35,371 nt of DNA, from NCBI GenBank assembly GCA_017481235.1, contig JAFUPL010000036.1, positions 1 to 35,371 on the forward strand. Direction: 5' to 3'. Below are positions 28,401-35,012 of this stretch, piece after piece (within the stretch, counting starts at the first letter, position 1; each line of letters starts with the position of its first letter). The DNA comes from Clostridia bacterium (GTDB taxonomy: Bacteria > Bacillota > Clostridia > Christensenellales > UBA1242). The position numbers and the translations under genes were made by a program. A model generated the notes under the pieces. That model did no database searches. It was given only the letters and a program-made list of their open reading frames with translations, and was not told the DNA's origin.

Positions 28401-31400
28401 ATAACCTGTAACATCTCGTGACAATACTTTAAGTTGAGGACTATATACTTTGTATTCCAAACTTCCATTTGTGTATGTCCATACAAATCTAAAATAGTGA
28501 CCTTTATTGATAACGCCTGTTACTTCAACCTCATTGTATATTTCATACACATAATAATTAGTATGTTGAGTGCTCCAAGCATCTTTTATCTCCGTGGTTA
28601 TATCTGCTTTTTGATAAGTATCTCCACTTTTGGTGTAATAAACACGTTTAGCGTCATACTCACTTCCAGCAACAACATAACCATAATGTATTTCTTCACT
28701 TAATTCAATATTGTTTTGCAACAAACTATATATATTTCCATTCGCGTCATACTCGATAGCACTAACTGATAATTTGCTAACAATCTCTTGCAATATTTGG
28801 GCATCATTTATGTTTTGCAAATAAAGTGAAGTATGTAAAGTCTTGTTACTTATCCAATTATTTAAATTTGAATTATCCCCATTCCAATCAAACTCAATGT
28901 CGCCATGTTCTGCAACAACTTCGCAATAGTCACCGTGATTAAAATCAGTTCCGTCAAAATACGTTCCACCAAACGCTCCAGTTGGTTTAACTGTTGAGTT
29001 TGCAAAATCATAATAACTATTAGCACTTATTATTTGATTTTGATAGATTTTAGAAACATCTATATTAAACGCACCTTCCGTAGCGATTTTATAGTCATCA
29101 CGACTTATTGTAAAGGTTTTAACGTTTTCAGTTAATTTTCTACCTTCGCTACATGCATATGTTTTAATATTGATATTATTTGAATTATATTCAACCTCAT
29201 TAATCAAGTAATGACTAACTACTATATACCAACTATCCCAGGAGTCAATAATGGTTTGCCTTGTTTCTTTGGTAACTCGTGTAGGATTAATTAATTTACC
29301 GTCTTCCAGTTTATAGTATGTCAAATATTCATTTAATCTTGAATAATTTTGAGTTGAAACCTCACCTAATATATCTTTTGCATTTTCCACATTTACTTTT
29401 TCATAATATAATGCATCGGTATCTTCTGGATTAACTTCTACTTCTTCACCATTTTCATTATAGTATGTTTTAGACGAATCAAAATCGCCAGTAACTTGAA
29501 TATAAGCATTGCCATTTTTTACCGTAACTTTTGAGTTGTTTAATAAGGATAAATCATATTCAATATCACCTATATTTTGCGCACTGCTATCGCCAGTTTG
29601 TCCAATTACAAGTTTGTTAATATAATCTTCCGCAGATTGCAACTTATCCAACCCTGTCAAGTACTCAGTTTTTATCACCACTGGATATAGTTTTGAATAG
29701 GTATTATTTCCAATTGGCACAACTTTATTTACAAACTTTCCATCTTCGAAATATCCTATCAAATAGTATATTTCATTACCGTTATTAACACTTATAACCA
29801 TAGGAGATGTATTGTCATTTTTACTATCCACATAACCATCAAAGTTTTTAAAGTTGTTTTTAACATAATATTTATTTGGTTCATACTTAGTATCTTTCGA
29901 AATCGACACTATATTTCCATCTTTATCATATACCACCAATCCTTTGCCCCATTCTGCCGGTTGTTTGACTTGAGTCAAAGGTGAATAGCGCGGAGCAAAT
30001 ATTAGTACTGATGAATAACTTCCCCCTTGTTGCACGGTAACCAATTCTTCCACATCAAATCCGCTTCCATAATCCAATTCCTCACCAACAATTACTGGCA
30101 AACTCAAATCTGAGTTATTTAATGTTATTTGAGAAGGCACTTCACTTACAACAACATCTCTAGGCACTATCGTATACTTGCAACCGCCGTCCGAATTAAC
30201 TACTATAGCATACAATTGTATGTCTTGCTTATCTAATCCGCTATCTATTGGTTTAATTGTTATTATTGTGTTTTCAGCATTATAATCAATGCTTGTTACA
30301 AATTTATCATTAATTAATGATGACTTAGTGGTTTCATCTTTATCTTTACCCTTACCAACAAGCACTAGATACATTCCCGATTTTAAAGTCTTAAATGCAT
30401 ATGATTCAGTGCTTTCATCTTTATCCCCTAGTATAAAGCATTTATCTACTTGTAAATCCAAGTACAAACTTTTACTTGTGTTTCCTATTAATCCTTCTTC
30501 ATTTGATTGAGATATATCTACTTTTGTTAACTTTGAAATAATCTCATCATCTTCAGTCCACTTATACTCGCCTTCATTTAATGATAAAACTTTACCAGTA
30601 ATTTTATCTGCATTTAAATAAAATTTCACACTCGTTTTTGTATATTGAGTTTTTTCATCATTATGATATTGAGTATTTATTAATTCTAACACGTAGTAAT
30701 TGTTATCAAACTTTAATGTTACACTAAATTCAATAGATGCACTTATACCATCAATTCCTGATATAGTCGCTTCTCGTTTACCTAGTAAATTGTTTTGGAA
30801 CTTTATTTCAATATTGGAGTTCTTATAACTTTGCACCCCTTCAGCAGTAAGCACCGCTTCCTTAAATTCCCAATTAAAGTCAGTTAGCGTATCTTCACTG
30901 GTAAAGAATTTTAATTCATTATATCTACTCAAAATTTCAGGACTATTTTCTTTTGACAAAATCAATCCCAAATCATCTTTATCAATAATGGTTGGATTAT
31001 TGACCACCCATTTATTATCTTTCAATAATTGCAAGTCAAATGAATCGTCACCTTTAAATTCAATTTTTTGCGCATCTGTTCCACTAACTTTAATAACAAC
31101 CGTCTTCTTAAGCATCTTAACAGACGACTCTGAATTATCGTTGCCAAAATTTAATCTATCAACAAAAGACAATCCCTTGCTTAATATTTCTTGTTGAATT
31201 GCGTATGTAGGATATGTTGCCAATTTAAATTCAAATTCTCCAGACTGATTTGAATTAAACACATAGCAACCATTAACTGTATCATATTTCAAAAAGTTGC
31301 AATCTTCTTCGACCGTAGTTTGATCGTTATATCTTTGCAATTTAACCACTTCATCATAATGCGTCAACAAATTTGGTTGACCCTCTTTAACGTAATAAAT

Positions 31401-32138
31401 CTCATATATCTTTTCAGCATTTCTAGGGTCGCCTTCTGGATATTCTCCATTAAACGGTTTAGACGCCTTAAGTGGAGCAGTTAACACCTCCAATGGATAA
31501 TCTTGACCTTCAATCACTTCTAGCACTTGATTATCTACACCACCATATTCATCTTCATATCCAAACAAACCATCGGTTATTATATTATTCTTACTATTAA
31601 GCGCTCTATCTTTAAAAGATATGCTTGTAATGCTTCTATCTATCACCAAATCCAAAGTGTCTTGAAGTAATCCTGAAGCGTCTTTAACGGTAATTGTTAA
31701 TACACCATCATAATAATCTTCTTCGCTAATTGCATATTTCTTACCCTCAACGTCATCAACTACGTTATTAACAACAAAATATATTGGGGTGTTTAAGTGA
31801 AAGGTGCTTGAGTTGTTTTTTACCCAACCTCCATTCTCCCACTTAACAAAAGTTATAAGTGGAGCACTTAACTTTAATGTACATTCTGTAACATTTATAT
31901 CCAAAGGTTCTGCTTTAATCGTAAACGAATTTACTCTACCATTTCCTAAAGTTGGTTCTCCTTGTATATCTACATTAAACACCAAATCGGTTTTTTCAAT
32001 AGAAAAATTAATGGCAGTAGGTTTAACTACCTTCTTTTTAAAATCTCCCCTAATTGCCATAAATCCTACCACTCCACCAATTAGTAGTACAAATCCTAGC
32101 AATACAAAACCCACAATCTTAGCAATTCTTTTAAACAT
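19461..32138 (-). CDS. Giant 4225-residue N-terminally anchored surface protein, unknown family
   Basis: One uninterrupted reading frame fills over a third of the window. The N-terminus is a short basic segment, one membrane helix (residues about 8-28) and a second basic patch (RGDFKKKVVK), with no signal peptidase site: a signal-anchor that leaves about 4190 residues outside the cell (my estimate is about 470 kDa). The body is Asn-, Asp-, Thr-, Lys- and Tyr-rich and beta-strand-like throughout. It carries short modules of the type Y-x-P-N-x-Y-Y (for example residues 752, 2201, 2343, 2860 and 2896), a tandem 61-residue repeat at 3417-3538, and an EF-hand-like acidic segment at 4123-4155. There is no C-terminal helix and no LPxTG. 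AAGGGG and a near-consensus promoter precede it. An adhesin, stalk or surface-layer role is plausible; I do not recognise the family. Confidence 0.85.
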   Translation of the reverse strand: MFKRIAKIVGFVLLGFVLLIGGVVGFMAIRGDFKKKVVKPTAINFSIEKTDLVFNVDIQGEPTLGNGRVNSFTIKAEPLDINVTECTLKLSAPLITFVKWENGGWVKNNSSTFHLNTPIYFVVNNVVDDVEGKKYAISEEDYYDGVLTITVKDASGLLQDTLDLVIDRSITSISFKDRALNSKNNIITDGLFGYEDEYGGVDNQVLEVIEGQDYPLEVLTAPLKASKPFNGEYPEGDPRNAEKIYEIYYVKEGQPNLLTHYDEVVKLQRYNDQTTVEEDCNFLKYDTVNGCYVFNSNQSGEFEFKLATYPTYAIQQEILSKGLSFVDRLNFGNDNSESSVKMLKKTVVIKVSGTDAQKIEFKGDDSFDLQLLKDNKWVVNNPTIIDKDDLGLILSKENSPEILSRYNELKFFTSEDTLTDFNWEFKEAVLTAEGVQSYKNSNIEIKFQNNLLGKREATISGIDGISASIEFSVTLKFDNNYYVLELINTQYHNDEKTQYTKTSVKFYLNADKITGKVLSLNEGEYKWTEDDEIISKLTKVDISQSNEEGLIGNTSKSLYLDLQVDKCFILGDKDESTESYAFKTLKSGMYLVLVGKGKDKDETTKSSLINDKFVTSIDYNAENTIITIKPIDSGLDKQDIQLYAIVVNSDGGCKYTIVPRDVVVSEVPSQITLNNSDLSLPVIVGEELDYGSGFDVEELVTVQQGGSYSSVLIFAPRYSPLTQVKQPAEWGKGLVVYDKDGNIVSISKDTKYEPNKYYVKNNFKNFDGYVDSKNDNTSPMVISVNNGNEIYYLIGYFEDGKFVNKVVPIGNNTYSKLYPVVIKTEYLTGLDKLQSAEDYINKLVIGQTGDSSAQNIGDIEYDLSLLNNSKVTVKNGNAYIQVTGDFDSSKTYYNENGEEVEVNPEDTDALYYEKVNVENAKDILGEVSTQNYSRLNEYLTYYKLEDGKLINPTRVTKETRQTIIDSWDSWYIVVSHYLINEVEYNSNNINIKTYACSEGRKLTENVKTFTISRDDYKIATEGAFNIDVSKIYQNQIISANSYYDFANSTVKPTGAFGGTYFDGTDFNHGDYCEVVAEHGDIEFDWNGDNSNLNNWISNKTLHTSLYLQNINDAQILQEIVSKLSVSAIEYDANGNIYSLLQNNIELSEEIHYGYVVAGSEYDAKRVYYTKSGDTYQKADITTEIKDAWSTQHTNYYVYEIYNEVEVTGVINKGHYFRFVWTYTNGSLEYKVYSPQLKVLSRDVTGYQINVGHTLYKASLIKTDTTEDIYEIQDSKFVKVETFNSENKQYILTNVEYTDEPYYLLEIGYNEGYTYVVYAVDKDGNYLYYKQGDATSEEYKIAKVGASIALNLNRKVGGGWIKSNPLYAKDPEFEINDSAYIDFEYDSTNKINSIAFAQVNSGFEQVTLGNGTVSKTINIKVVQDGKFISGFDGITKISNTKEISLSNLYKYDDDDDISNELLVDITNFSIEKTEDISDDYKTKVITPKKHIQIVKIDNEDNCIVELKFDNNKWLITRTAFDTIKLTVNFKSVLGNNPVEFEFTSPYKNVSKTSNATTEIYAGTKFVLGTTEDTGALYKLGIEGTDGHIKITYSYNDKTGNIIGSADGWVFDVPLVDKDTKCEFKIWYVDNNAKEGEPDTFVDAFSLTIKPNVKLITDVSEVIKLDDLTNNTYNFIEGDNKLEIKEYATTNNYPTYSNEGLQEIATTDFVYNVYTYTDSEFSSQYATNVAKVENGKLSVISPISQVGTYYVKVLISLPIYEGEDDNKTFIGNALFAEMKFEITTKTEVVNNANPLNEVIAMKEQSYNLTQLNNMFALSRDDKTTYELTDILWIHNTNPSLIIKYTYANATLEQTCNNLKYNDKNYVLYGTSYNMGSYKFDIDNNKFINGDTELTALNCGNNVWYYSDNGKLTLYCKQNAYIFVNANDDTNIIVISIETNGKTIYEFNNTALAQPTKLYELETLSLKYNSFGIDLSTNATIVDSIEYSVELVFNTKYNIKTNNIYNINIQPYTVEPKTEVVLSGNTYTLRGELFNTSGYAQVETIAFGTSDDYKKSTGTDGVETINFYAKGNSYITYIPVTITYKNNGGTYSYNVPITVINSTKVNINYPYNVDDKSNEATYNTFNASISEFTKSVENLYDANDFAKWLGFDTSITTWKEDSRVKYDLALKGDKIDLATSETLRNVVRYNVWTFENVDTTQDTYAPNTYYEYNVSTKSLELVTDKSVEDWNNLTYFKRVGDTTTSISKIELVAVSSTYVNNLQNIVDNIALNGTTISISTSLNYTGYVLFKVYAGDTSAYGYYVLKIVDDELFENAISIGENNRRTQTIANKISFTEVTDKQKYPYEPNKYYDKDGNLLTTETAETYYRGNRIIDFIRNSGYDIGSVSAIPYDLINADNSNVYLFKINSNAEGDIDSVDNYKLISNDTLLQPSAKSQTITVAVVVQSGTSLVHVCNYNIVIKVDVGINLNIPDGDENLDNDAENDLITVLDANKYEYSMELEYSYNNGKGNVDGNKNGYDFSKPIINGGYLTISGNTYGGQPTSIAFDSNKSKSDGVGYDEDNYQITFKDNGTPKPIATITGTQLILNCPVSEEIFFYLTLTNGKGFEISLRIILNPFVPKSDTNATVGLWNGEKFDNNLNLATHVFGTYEGNYNYVIKDANTGAVVQGQKSEDITANTDTNKKVEIPTDTEERSYIVEVTLTSVVPSITKPITVKAMPHIHHEYTDASKQGENAGNRLTPNKTITTTGQDLTTAGNKLYVDKNTNNTTNITTITVQDKKENPTKQYLTIKVDNFSSVYFSFADVEDCYFVDSNNLASKDIVLSQPSELSFVHSAKDIDLKLNVQICNYSGEYYAAVKSSKDYEPNKYFNLSGQMITTDIPSGAYYEMVKVDNGNKSTYPFKPNTYYTKNGDDSYTLIDGAYDATYPLYITLPKTYSLEATYRVTGGQYETVVDGSELDLSPRYYQYDNANTYTLTTNIKPNEYNVDNWYTLEVVKLTQASYVGEFYSLENNGNYTKASSYSENTYYKLEPSKVDISNNFFGSDSNDDEISGTMKDQTIKVNKSRIAIAIDINDGDTIKTEYYYGFDNINTLGLLSDNNPNKLTYDLNSNINDGVLTFNTDILNSEYNLVLTNSTTKVEYTFKIMSEERYYGRVEYNNNLLQTEDDTIVIPYRSFIDAEGNVVGIDIAYLQYSPNLEDGLIGVAVFDKTLVTGQFVTEQTTDYTSKLVIKVNSQPTTTTTVKLTIITVNGATKPINLVISNVVLSYGYGDGYETAYAGTQIGKLNDAYNGEQRVTLTVNASTTNEDGETYTIDYKGAVNGNVSHWYYDISPDYSADDRSLIWYTKSNDNSLNGVISSRSVARNTFVTMMFDVKDSKGIVVDRIYYVIMLQNNIKIGMNPMLDNQYAIDLYLGSEIYKVEYREITSQDQLDELEDINISVYTKETDYGNVTYNIDTSKDKTYSDGKYYYAETIIDLLQSEEYKLITSQDELDKAKTVYIYDSTKTTYTKLSTKPTTYTADTHYVRNDNNIFVTLEQYSTNNLISENDSTSELYDGPTKALYNGSKSTLDITPTGRMVKNYLRFTVDKGDLTGKVRVDENAKLYIAGNPSGAFVLNIFSTNGTGYGEQYTINVHQFDNTTAQYSNQINRNSGTGFESGTKVPLFKNNGNLTGDDAKVGDYAFVTNRLGYSITELVTSSIFQEGVEISYQVLTFEHDTSINEIKQSTEWDKLDESIPVTDDIDIIDEYPLPSVKYSSDDNGESQIVTIRLAIRYNGETNYYFAHYLVYNKVQLVVNSHYQENKTIKYGEYAWQEGETITIMGTDGMYQYNADSDIVKSAEGDGSITKYEAYIKVGDKKPRIITDLKHVNNRVTGTLPYYGREVDGVEETEHLFDNDADIVFILKATDGGATLLEDNWTMQAGTPITPNQTKLLSDFFLTSEIGNQKYYNIPIIGIGESYDNFVTGGKWTDVDDVTDISLPNGYSLKRVTYEGGDENCKVFKVVRDDCYVLVGHDKAMSFNFNGGDYYINVTIDDGELTKDGELTPSATINIADFVTVWYYTDKDGRYFDYYDNDTVSIIIEGQDDASISLDNIDKQPSNISKDITVKCGDISRDIQVYFNIIINAKNLDSNGDGTNDGIMPCSERLVNAMADSDGVLTIEEINDNIELKKELLSLIKFNGQNVATDNTTLTYYSIEVKSVENENYYNVVYTYNNGVSTYTRTLKISNVKSN
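19674..19772 (-). other. EF-hand/dockerin-like acidic segment near the giant protein's C-terminus
   Basis: Residues 4123-4132 read DSNGDGTNDG and, after an intervening helix-like stretch, residues 4146-4155 read DSDGVLTIEE. These resemble calcium-binding loops (D-x-N-x-D-G and D-x-D-G-x-L-x-x-x-E). The second loop lacks an acidic residue at the first ligand position. Calcium binding is inference. Confidence 0.4.
21525..21890 (-). repeat. Tandem 61-residue repeat inside the giant protein
   Basis: Two adjoining units of 183 bases encode residues 3417-3477 and 3478-3538. Each opens with Y-[RK]-x-ITSQD[QE]LD (I3420 and I3481) and continues with Tyr/Thr-rich strands. The copies have diverged strongly after the first dozen residues, and their DNA differs, so the duplication is old. 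Confidence 0.6.
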
Positions 32139-32199
32139 AAATTAAACCCCTTAAATTTGTTTATCTCTACTTAAAGTTATTATAAGTAATTATAATAAT

Positions 32200-32228
32200 A
32201 TTATAATTTAATCACGCATTAAAGTCAA
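32200..32228 (-). promoter_or_regulatory. Strong sigma-A promoter for the giant surface protein gene
   Basis: Minus-strand TTGACT (32223-32228), 17 bases, TATAAT (32200-32205, perfect). It ends 61 bases before the ATG, leaving a leader of about 55 bases with no evident hairpin. Confidence 0.75.
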
Positions 32229-32538
32229 ACCAATTATTACAAAAACCAACATTTATCTACTTTTTTATAAATAATTTTTAACCAGTAAAAAGAATTTATT
32301 CGCAACCCTCAATTTAATTAAAATAAGTTGGATTTATACTTAAAATAAGATATTTGCAATTAAATATAAAATAAAAAGAAAAATATTAAAAATTATTAAT
32401 ATTTTTCAATTTAATTTAATTTTATTATATTTTTTTAAATTTTTAATTATTTTAATGTATTTTAATGTATTTTAAATCAAAAGTATCGATTTTTAATTTT
32501 TTTTGTAAAACTATATATCTCAATCCTAAAAACTTATA
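32229..32538. other. Gene-free A/T-rich spacer between the giant gene and rsmA
   Basis: With the promoter region this is the only gene-free stretch above 300 bases (32139-32538). Apart from the giant gene's promoter and the hairpin at 32378-32407, I see only A/T-rich sequence. No open frame, tRNA or riboswitch-like fold is apparent to the eye. Confidence 0.6.
32378..32407 (-). terminator. Terminator-like hairpin downstream of rsmA
   Basis: GAAAAATATTA (32378-32388) and TAATATTTTTC (32397-32407) form a perfect 11-bp stem with an eight-base loop. On the minus strand it is followed by TTTTTATTTTA. It lies 131 bases after the rsmA stop codon. Confidence 0.6.
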
Positions 32539-33348
32539 TTATTTAGTTAACAAATCTTCCATTCTATTGCTCAAGTCCACAAAAGCATCAACCGATATAT
32601 TTTCTGGTCTTATCATCAAATTTAATTCCATTTCGTGCAACACCTTCTCAACTTCACATCTTGAAGTATTATAACTTTTTAATAAATTATTAACCAAAGT
32701 CTTTCTTCTCATTGCAAACGCATTATGCACAAAATCTACAAAAAATTTTCGATTATTTATGTTGTATTTATCAAGTTTTAAATCCAACCTAATAAGCGCC
32801 GAATCCACATTTGGCGCTGGCGTAAAACACTCACGTTTAATAGTACGCACATACTTCACATCTGCAATACTTTGTAAAATTACAGACGTAATTCCATAGT
32901 CCTTATTATTGCATTCAGCACAAAAACGTTCAGCAACTTCCTTTTGCACCATAAACATCATAGTATCAATATTTTTAGCAAAATCCAACAACTTAAATAT
33001 GATAGGTGTAGTTATATAGTATGGAATATTCGCCACCACTTTAAACTTACTATCATTATTAATATATTTATTTAAGTCAACTTGCATAAAATCTTCAAAC
33101 ACAAACTTCAAATTATCGTGTTCAGTTTCAAGTTTTTGTAACCTTTCCGTCAAACTTTTATCAATCTCAAACGATATCACACTTTTTGCTTTTAGCGCAA
33201 TTTGATTAGTTAAAGTTCCAGCACCTGCACCAATCTCAATAACATCATCTTCGTTTGTTACGCCAGCACTTTCAACTATAAATCTTAATAAATTTGTATC
33301 AAAAATAAAATTTTGACCAAATTGTTTTTTAAAATCAATTTTATCCAT
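32539..33348 (-). CDS. rsmA: 16S rRNA dimethyladenosine transferase RsmA (KsgA)
   Basis: RsmA dimethylates two adjacent adenosines near the 3' end of 16S rRNA during small-subunit assembly, using S-adenosylmethionine. The 269-residue protein is of normal length and starts with KKQFGQNFIFD. It has the SAM-binding motif EIGAGAG at 38-44 and the adenine-site motif NIPYY starting at N107. AAAGGA precedes the ATG by about seven bases. It follows tatD on the same strand after 118 bases of A/T-rich sequence, an order common in Bacillota, where rnmV often lies between them; no rnmV is seen here. Confidence 0.96.
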   Translation of the reverse strand: MDKIDFKKQFGQNFIFDTNLLRFIVESAGVTNEDDVIEIGAGAGTLTNQIALKAKSVISFEIDKSLTERLQKLETEHDNLKFVFEDFMQVDLNKYINNDSKFKVVANIPYYITTPIIFKLLDFAKNIDTMMFMVQKEVAERFCAECNNKDYGITSVILQSIADVKYVRTIKRECFTPAPNVDSALIRLDLKLDKYNINNRKFFVDFVHNAFAMRRKTLVNNLLKSYNTSRCEVEKVLHEMELNLMIRPENISVDAFVDLSNRMEDLLTK

Positions 33349-33466
33349 ATTTTATCCTTTTATTATTTTAATTAAATTTGTCTTAAATTAATTACATTTA
33401 TTAAAAATATCTATTTTATAGTGTTGTTTTATATATTTTTTATTTTTATAATTTTATTAAAATAAT

Positions 33467-34258
33467 TTATTTTATTTTTAATTTAAATAATTTAATTGCA
33501 TTATTTGTTGTATTTTTATCAATTTCTTGAATTTCTTTATTTTTTAATTTTGCAATATATTCTAAAGTATATCGTACATATGAAGGATTATTCTTTTTCC
33601 CTCTAAATGGTACTGGTGTTAAAAACGGACTATCAGTTTCAACCATAAATTTATCTATATCCACCCACTTAGCAACCTCTTGAACATTACTTGCATTTGG
33701 ATATGTAACCACGCCTGTAAATGAAATTAAAAAACCTAATTTAATTACAACGTTTGCCCATTCAATTGAACCGGAATAACAATGTATCACTCCACCCTTA
33801 TCAAAAGGTGCATATTGTTTTAATATCTCAAGTGTGTCGCCATACGCATCTCTACAATGCACAACAATTGGAAGATTATACTTTTTAGCCAATTCTATTT
33901 GCTTTTTAAATATTTCAATTTGTGCCTCTTTATTATCCTTACGCCAATAGTAATCAAGTCCAATCTCACCAATAGCAACTACTTTGCCACTATTTAAATT
34001 TGTTTTAACCAAATCTTCAAGTTCAACAATATCAAAACTTTCAACTTCTTCCGGGTGAACGCCAACAGCACAATAAATATTATCATAATGTTTTGCAATC
34101 TCTACACTCAACTCGCTATCCCTCATATTACTACCAACTGTAATAGCATGCGTAACGCCATTCAGTTTCATTTGCTTCAATATATCACAAATTTGATTAT
34201 AATCAATATTTTTATTTTCATCTAATACCATACTCAAATGGCAATGCGTATCTATCAT
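33467..34258 (-). CDS. tatD: TatD-family metal-dependent DNase
   Basis: TatD-family proteins are metal-dependent hydrolases with DNase activity. The 263-residue protein has the metal-binding H5-x-H7 motif near the start (DTHCHLS), then GEIGLDYYW, VVHCRDA, VIHCYSGS and the ETDSPFLTP motif, covering the family's metal ligands. AAGGACTAGG lies ahead of the ATG. It has its own promoter downstream of the rplQ terminator and probably also serves rsmA. Confidence 0.93.
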   Translation of the reverse strand: MIDTHCHLSMVLDENKNIDYNQICDILKQMKLNGVTHAITVGSNMRDSELSVEIAKHYDNIYCAVGVHPEEVESFDIVELEDLVKTNLNSGKVVAIGEIGLDYYWRKDNKEAQIEIFKKQIELAKKYNLPIVVHCRDAYGDTLEILKQYAPFDKGGVIHCYSGSIEWANVVIKLGFLISFTGVVTYPNASNVQEVAKWVDIDKFMVETDSPFLTPVPFRGKKNNPSYVRYTLEYIAKLKNKEIQEIDKNTTNNAIKLFKLKIK

Positions 34259-34335
34259 AATTACCTAGTCCTTATTTTTAATTTATTATGTCATACCTAC
34301 GTAAGCACCTTTGCACATCGAGAATATCTCTATCC

Positions 34336-34349
34336 ACAATATATATTGT
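34336..34349. promoter_or_regulatory. Perfect 14-bp palindrome ACAATATATATTGT over the tatD -10
   Basis: The sequence equals its own reverse complement and covers most of the -10 and the likely start point. A repressor could act here, but its A/T composition means chance is a real possibility. Confidence 0.3.
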
Positions 34350-34372
34350 ACCATATAAAACAAAAAAGTCAA
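34345..34372 (-). promoter_or_regulatory. Promoter for tatD-rsmA
   Basis: Minus-strand TTGACT (34367-34372), 16 bases, TACAAT (34345-34350). It implies a leader of about 80 bases before the tatD ATG. Confidence 0.6.
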
Positions 34373-34400
34373 TAAATATTGGCATTTACATAATATAAAT

Positions 34401-34444
34401 AAAAAAAACACACTCAATTTCCAACCAATTTGAGTGTATTTTTT
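34401..34444 (-). terminator. Terminator after rplQ
   Basis: ACACTCAA (34410-34417) pairs with TTGAGTGT (34430-34437), flanked by an A-run on one side and a T-run on the other. On the minus strand it ends the rpoA-rplQ operon 46 bases after the rplQ stop codon, and could also work in the other direction. Confidence 0.8.
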
Positions 34445-34489
34445 GTAATATTTAAATACTAAAATTTATTTATAATTAACAATTAATTT

Positions 34490-34999
34490 CTAAACAAATT
34501 CAATTATAGCCATATCAGCGTTGTCACCGCGACGTTTACCAGTCTTCAATAGACGAAGATATCCACCACCTTGACCAAGTTCCTTAGCACGTTCAGCATA
34601 CTTAGGAGCGTAGAAGTTAAAGATTTTTTCAACAACAGGATCTTTGATATTGTCCATACGAGCAATATATTGAGCCTTCTTTTCGCCTTCTTTACGAGGT
34701 TCTTTAACCATATATACTTTAGCTTTTATAGCACGTCTAGCAGCCAATTTTTCAGGTGCGTCATTAATTACTTCACGAGTAGTTTTGTTACCCTTATCAT
34801 CAACGTAATTCTTGCTAACTGTAACAACCTTATCATAAGTTCTAACACCAAGAGTGATTAGTTTTTCAACATAACTCTTTAGGTATTTAGCCTTTGCCAA
34901 AGTTGTTTCAATCTTACCCTTCATAATCAAGTCAGTTGCTTGGTTACGAGTTAAAGCACGACGTTCCTTGCTAGGTCTATTAAACTTTTTAACCTTCAT
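34490..34999 (-). CDS. rplQ: Ribosomal protein bL17, unusually long
   Basis: bL17 lies near the peptide exit of the large ribosomal subunit. The family ends are intact: RRALTRNQATDLIMKGKIETT and KAKYLKSYVEKLITLG in the N-terminal half, and GGGYLRLLKTGKRRGDNADMA at the C-terminus. The total is 169 residues against about 113-130 in familiar examples; the extra length falls between residues about 53 and 125 and is charged and Lys-rich. AAGGAGA precedes the ATG. It lies 13 bases after rpoA, the usual end of the large ribosomal protein operon. Confidence 0.96.
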   Translation of the reverse strand: MKVKKFNRPSKERRALTRNQATDLIMKGKIETTLAKAKYLKSYVEKLITLGVRTYDKVVTVSKNYVDDKGNKTTREVINDAPEKLAARRAIKAKVYMVKEPRKEGEKKAQYIARMDNIKDPVVEKIFNFYAPKYAERAKELGQGGGYLRLLKTGKRRGDNADMAIIEFV

Positions 35000-35012
35000 T
35001 TAAGTTCTCCTT

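Noticed and set aside
19461..32138. Giant gene as a prophage tail or recently acquired mobile cargo
   Set aside because: There are no integrase, transposase, capsid, terminase or tRNA-site features nearby, flanking genes are core housekeeping genes, and base composition looks like the neighbours'. The phage-like Tyr modules alone are not enough.
32139..32538. Riboswitch or small RNA gene in the 400-base gap before the giant gene
   Set aside because: Apart from the promoter and one A/T-rich terminator-like hairpin there is no G/C-containing multi-stem structure of the kind such RNAs need.
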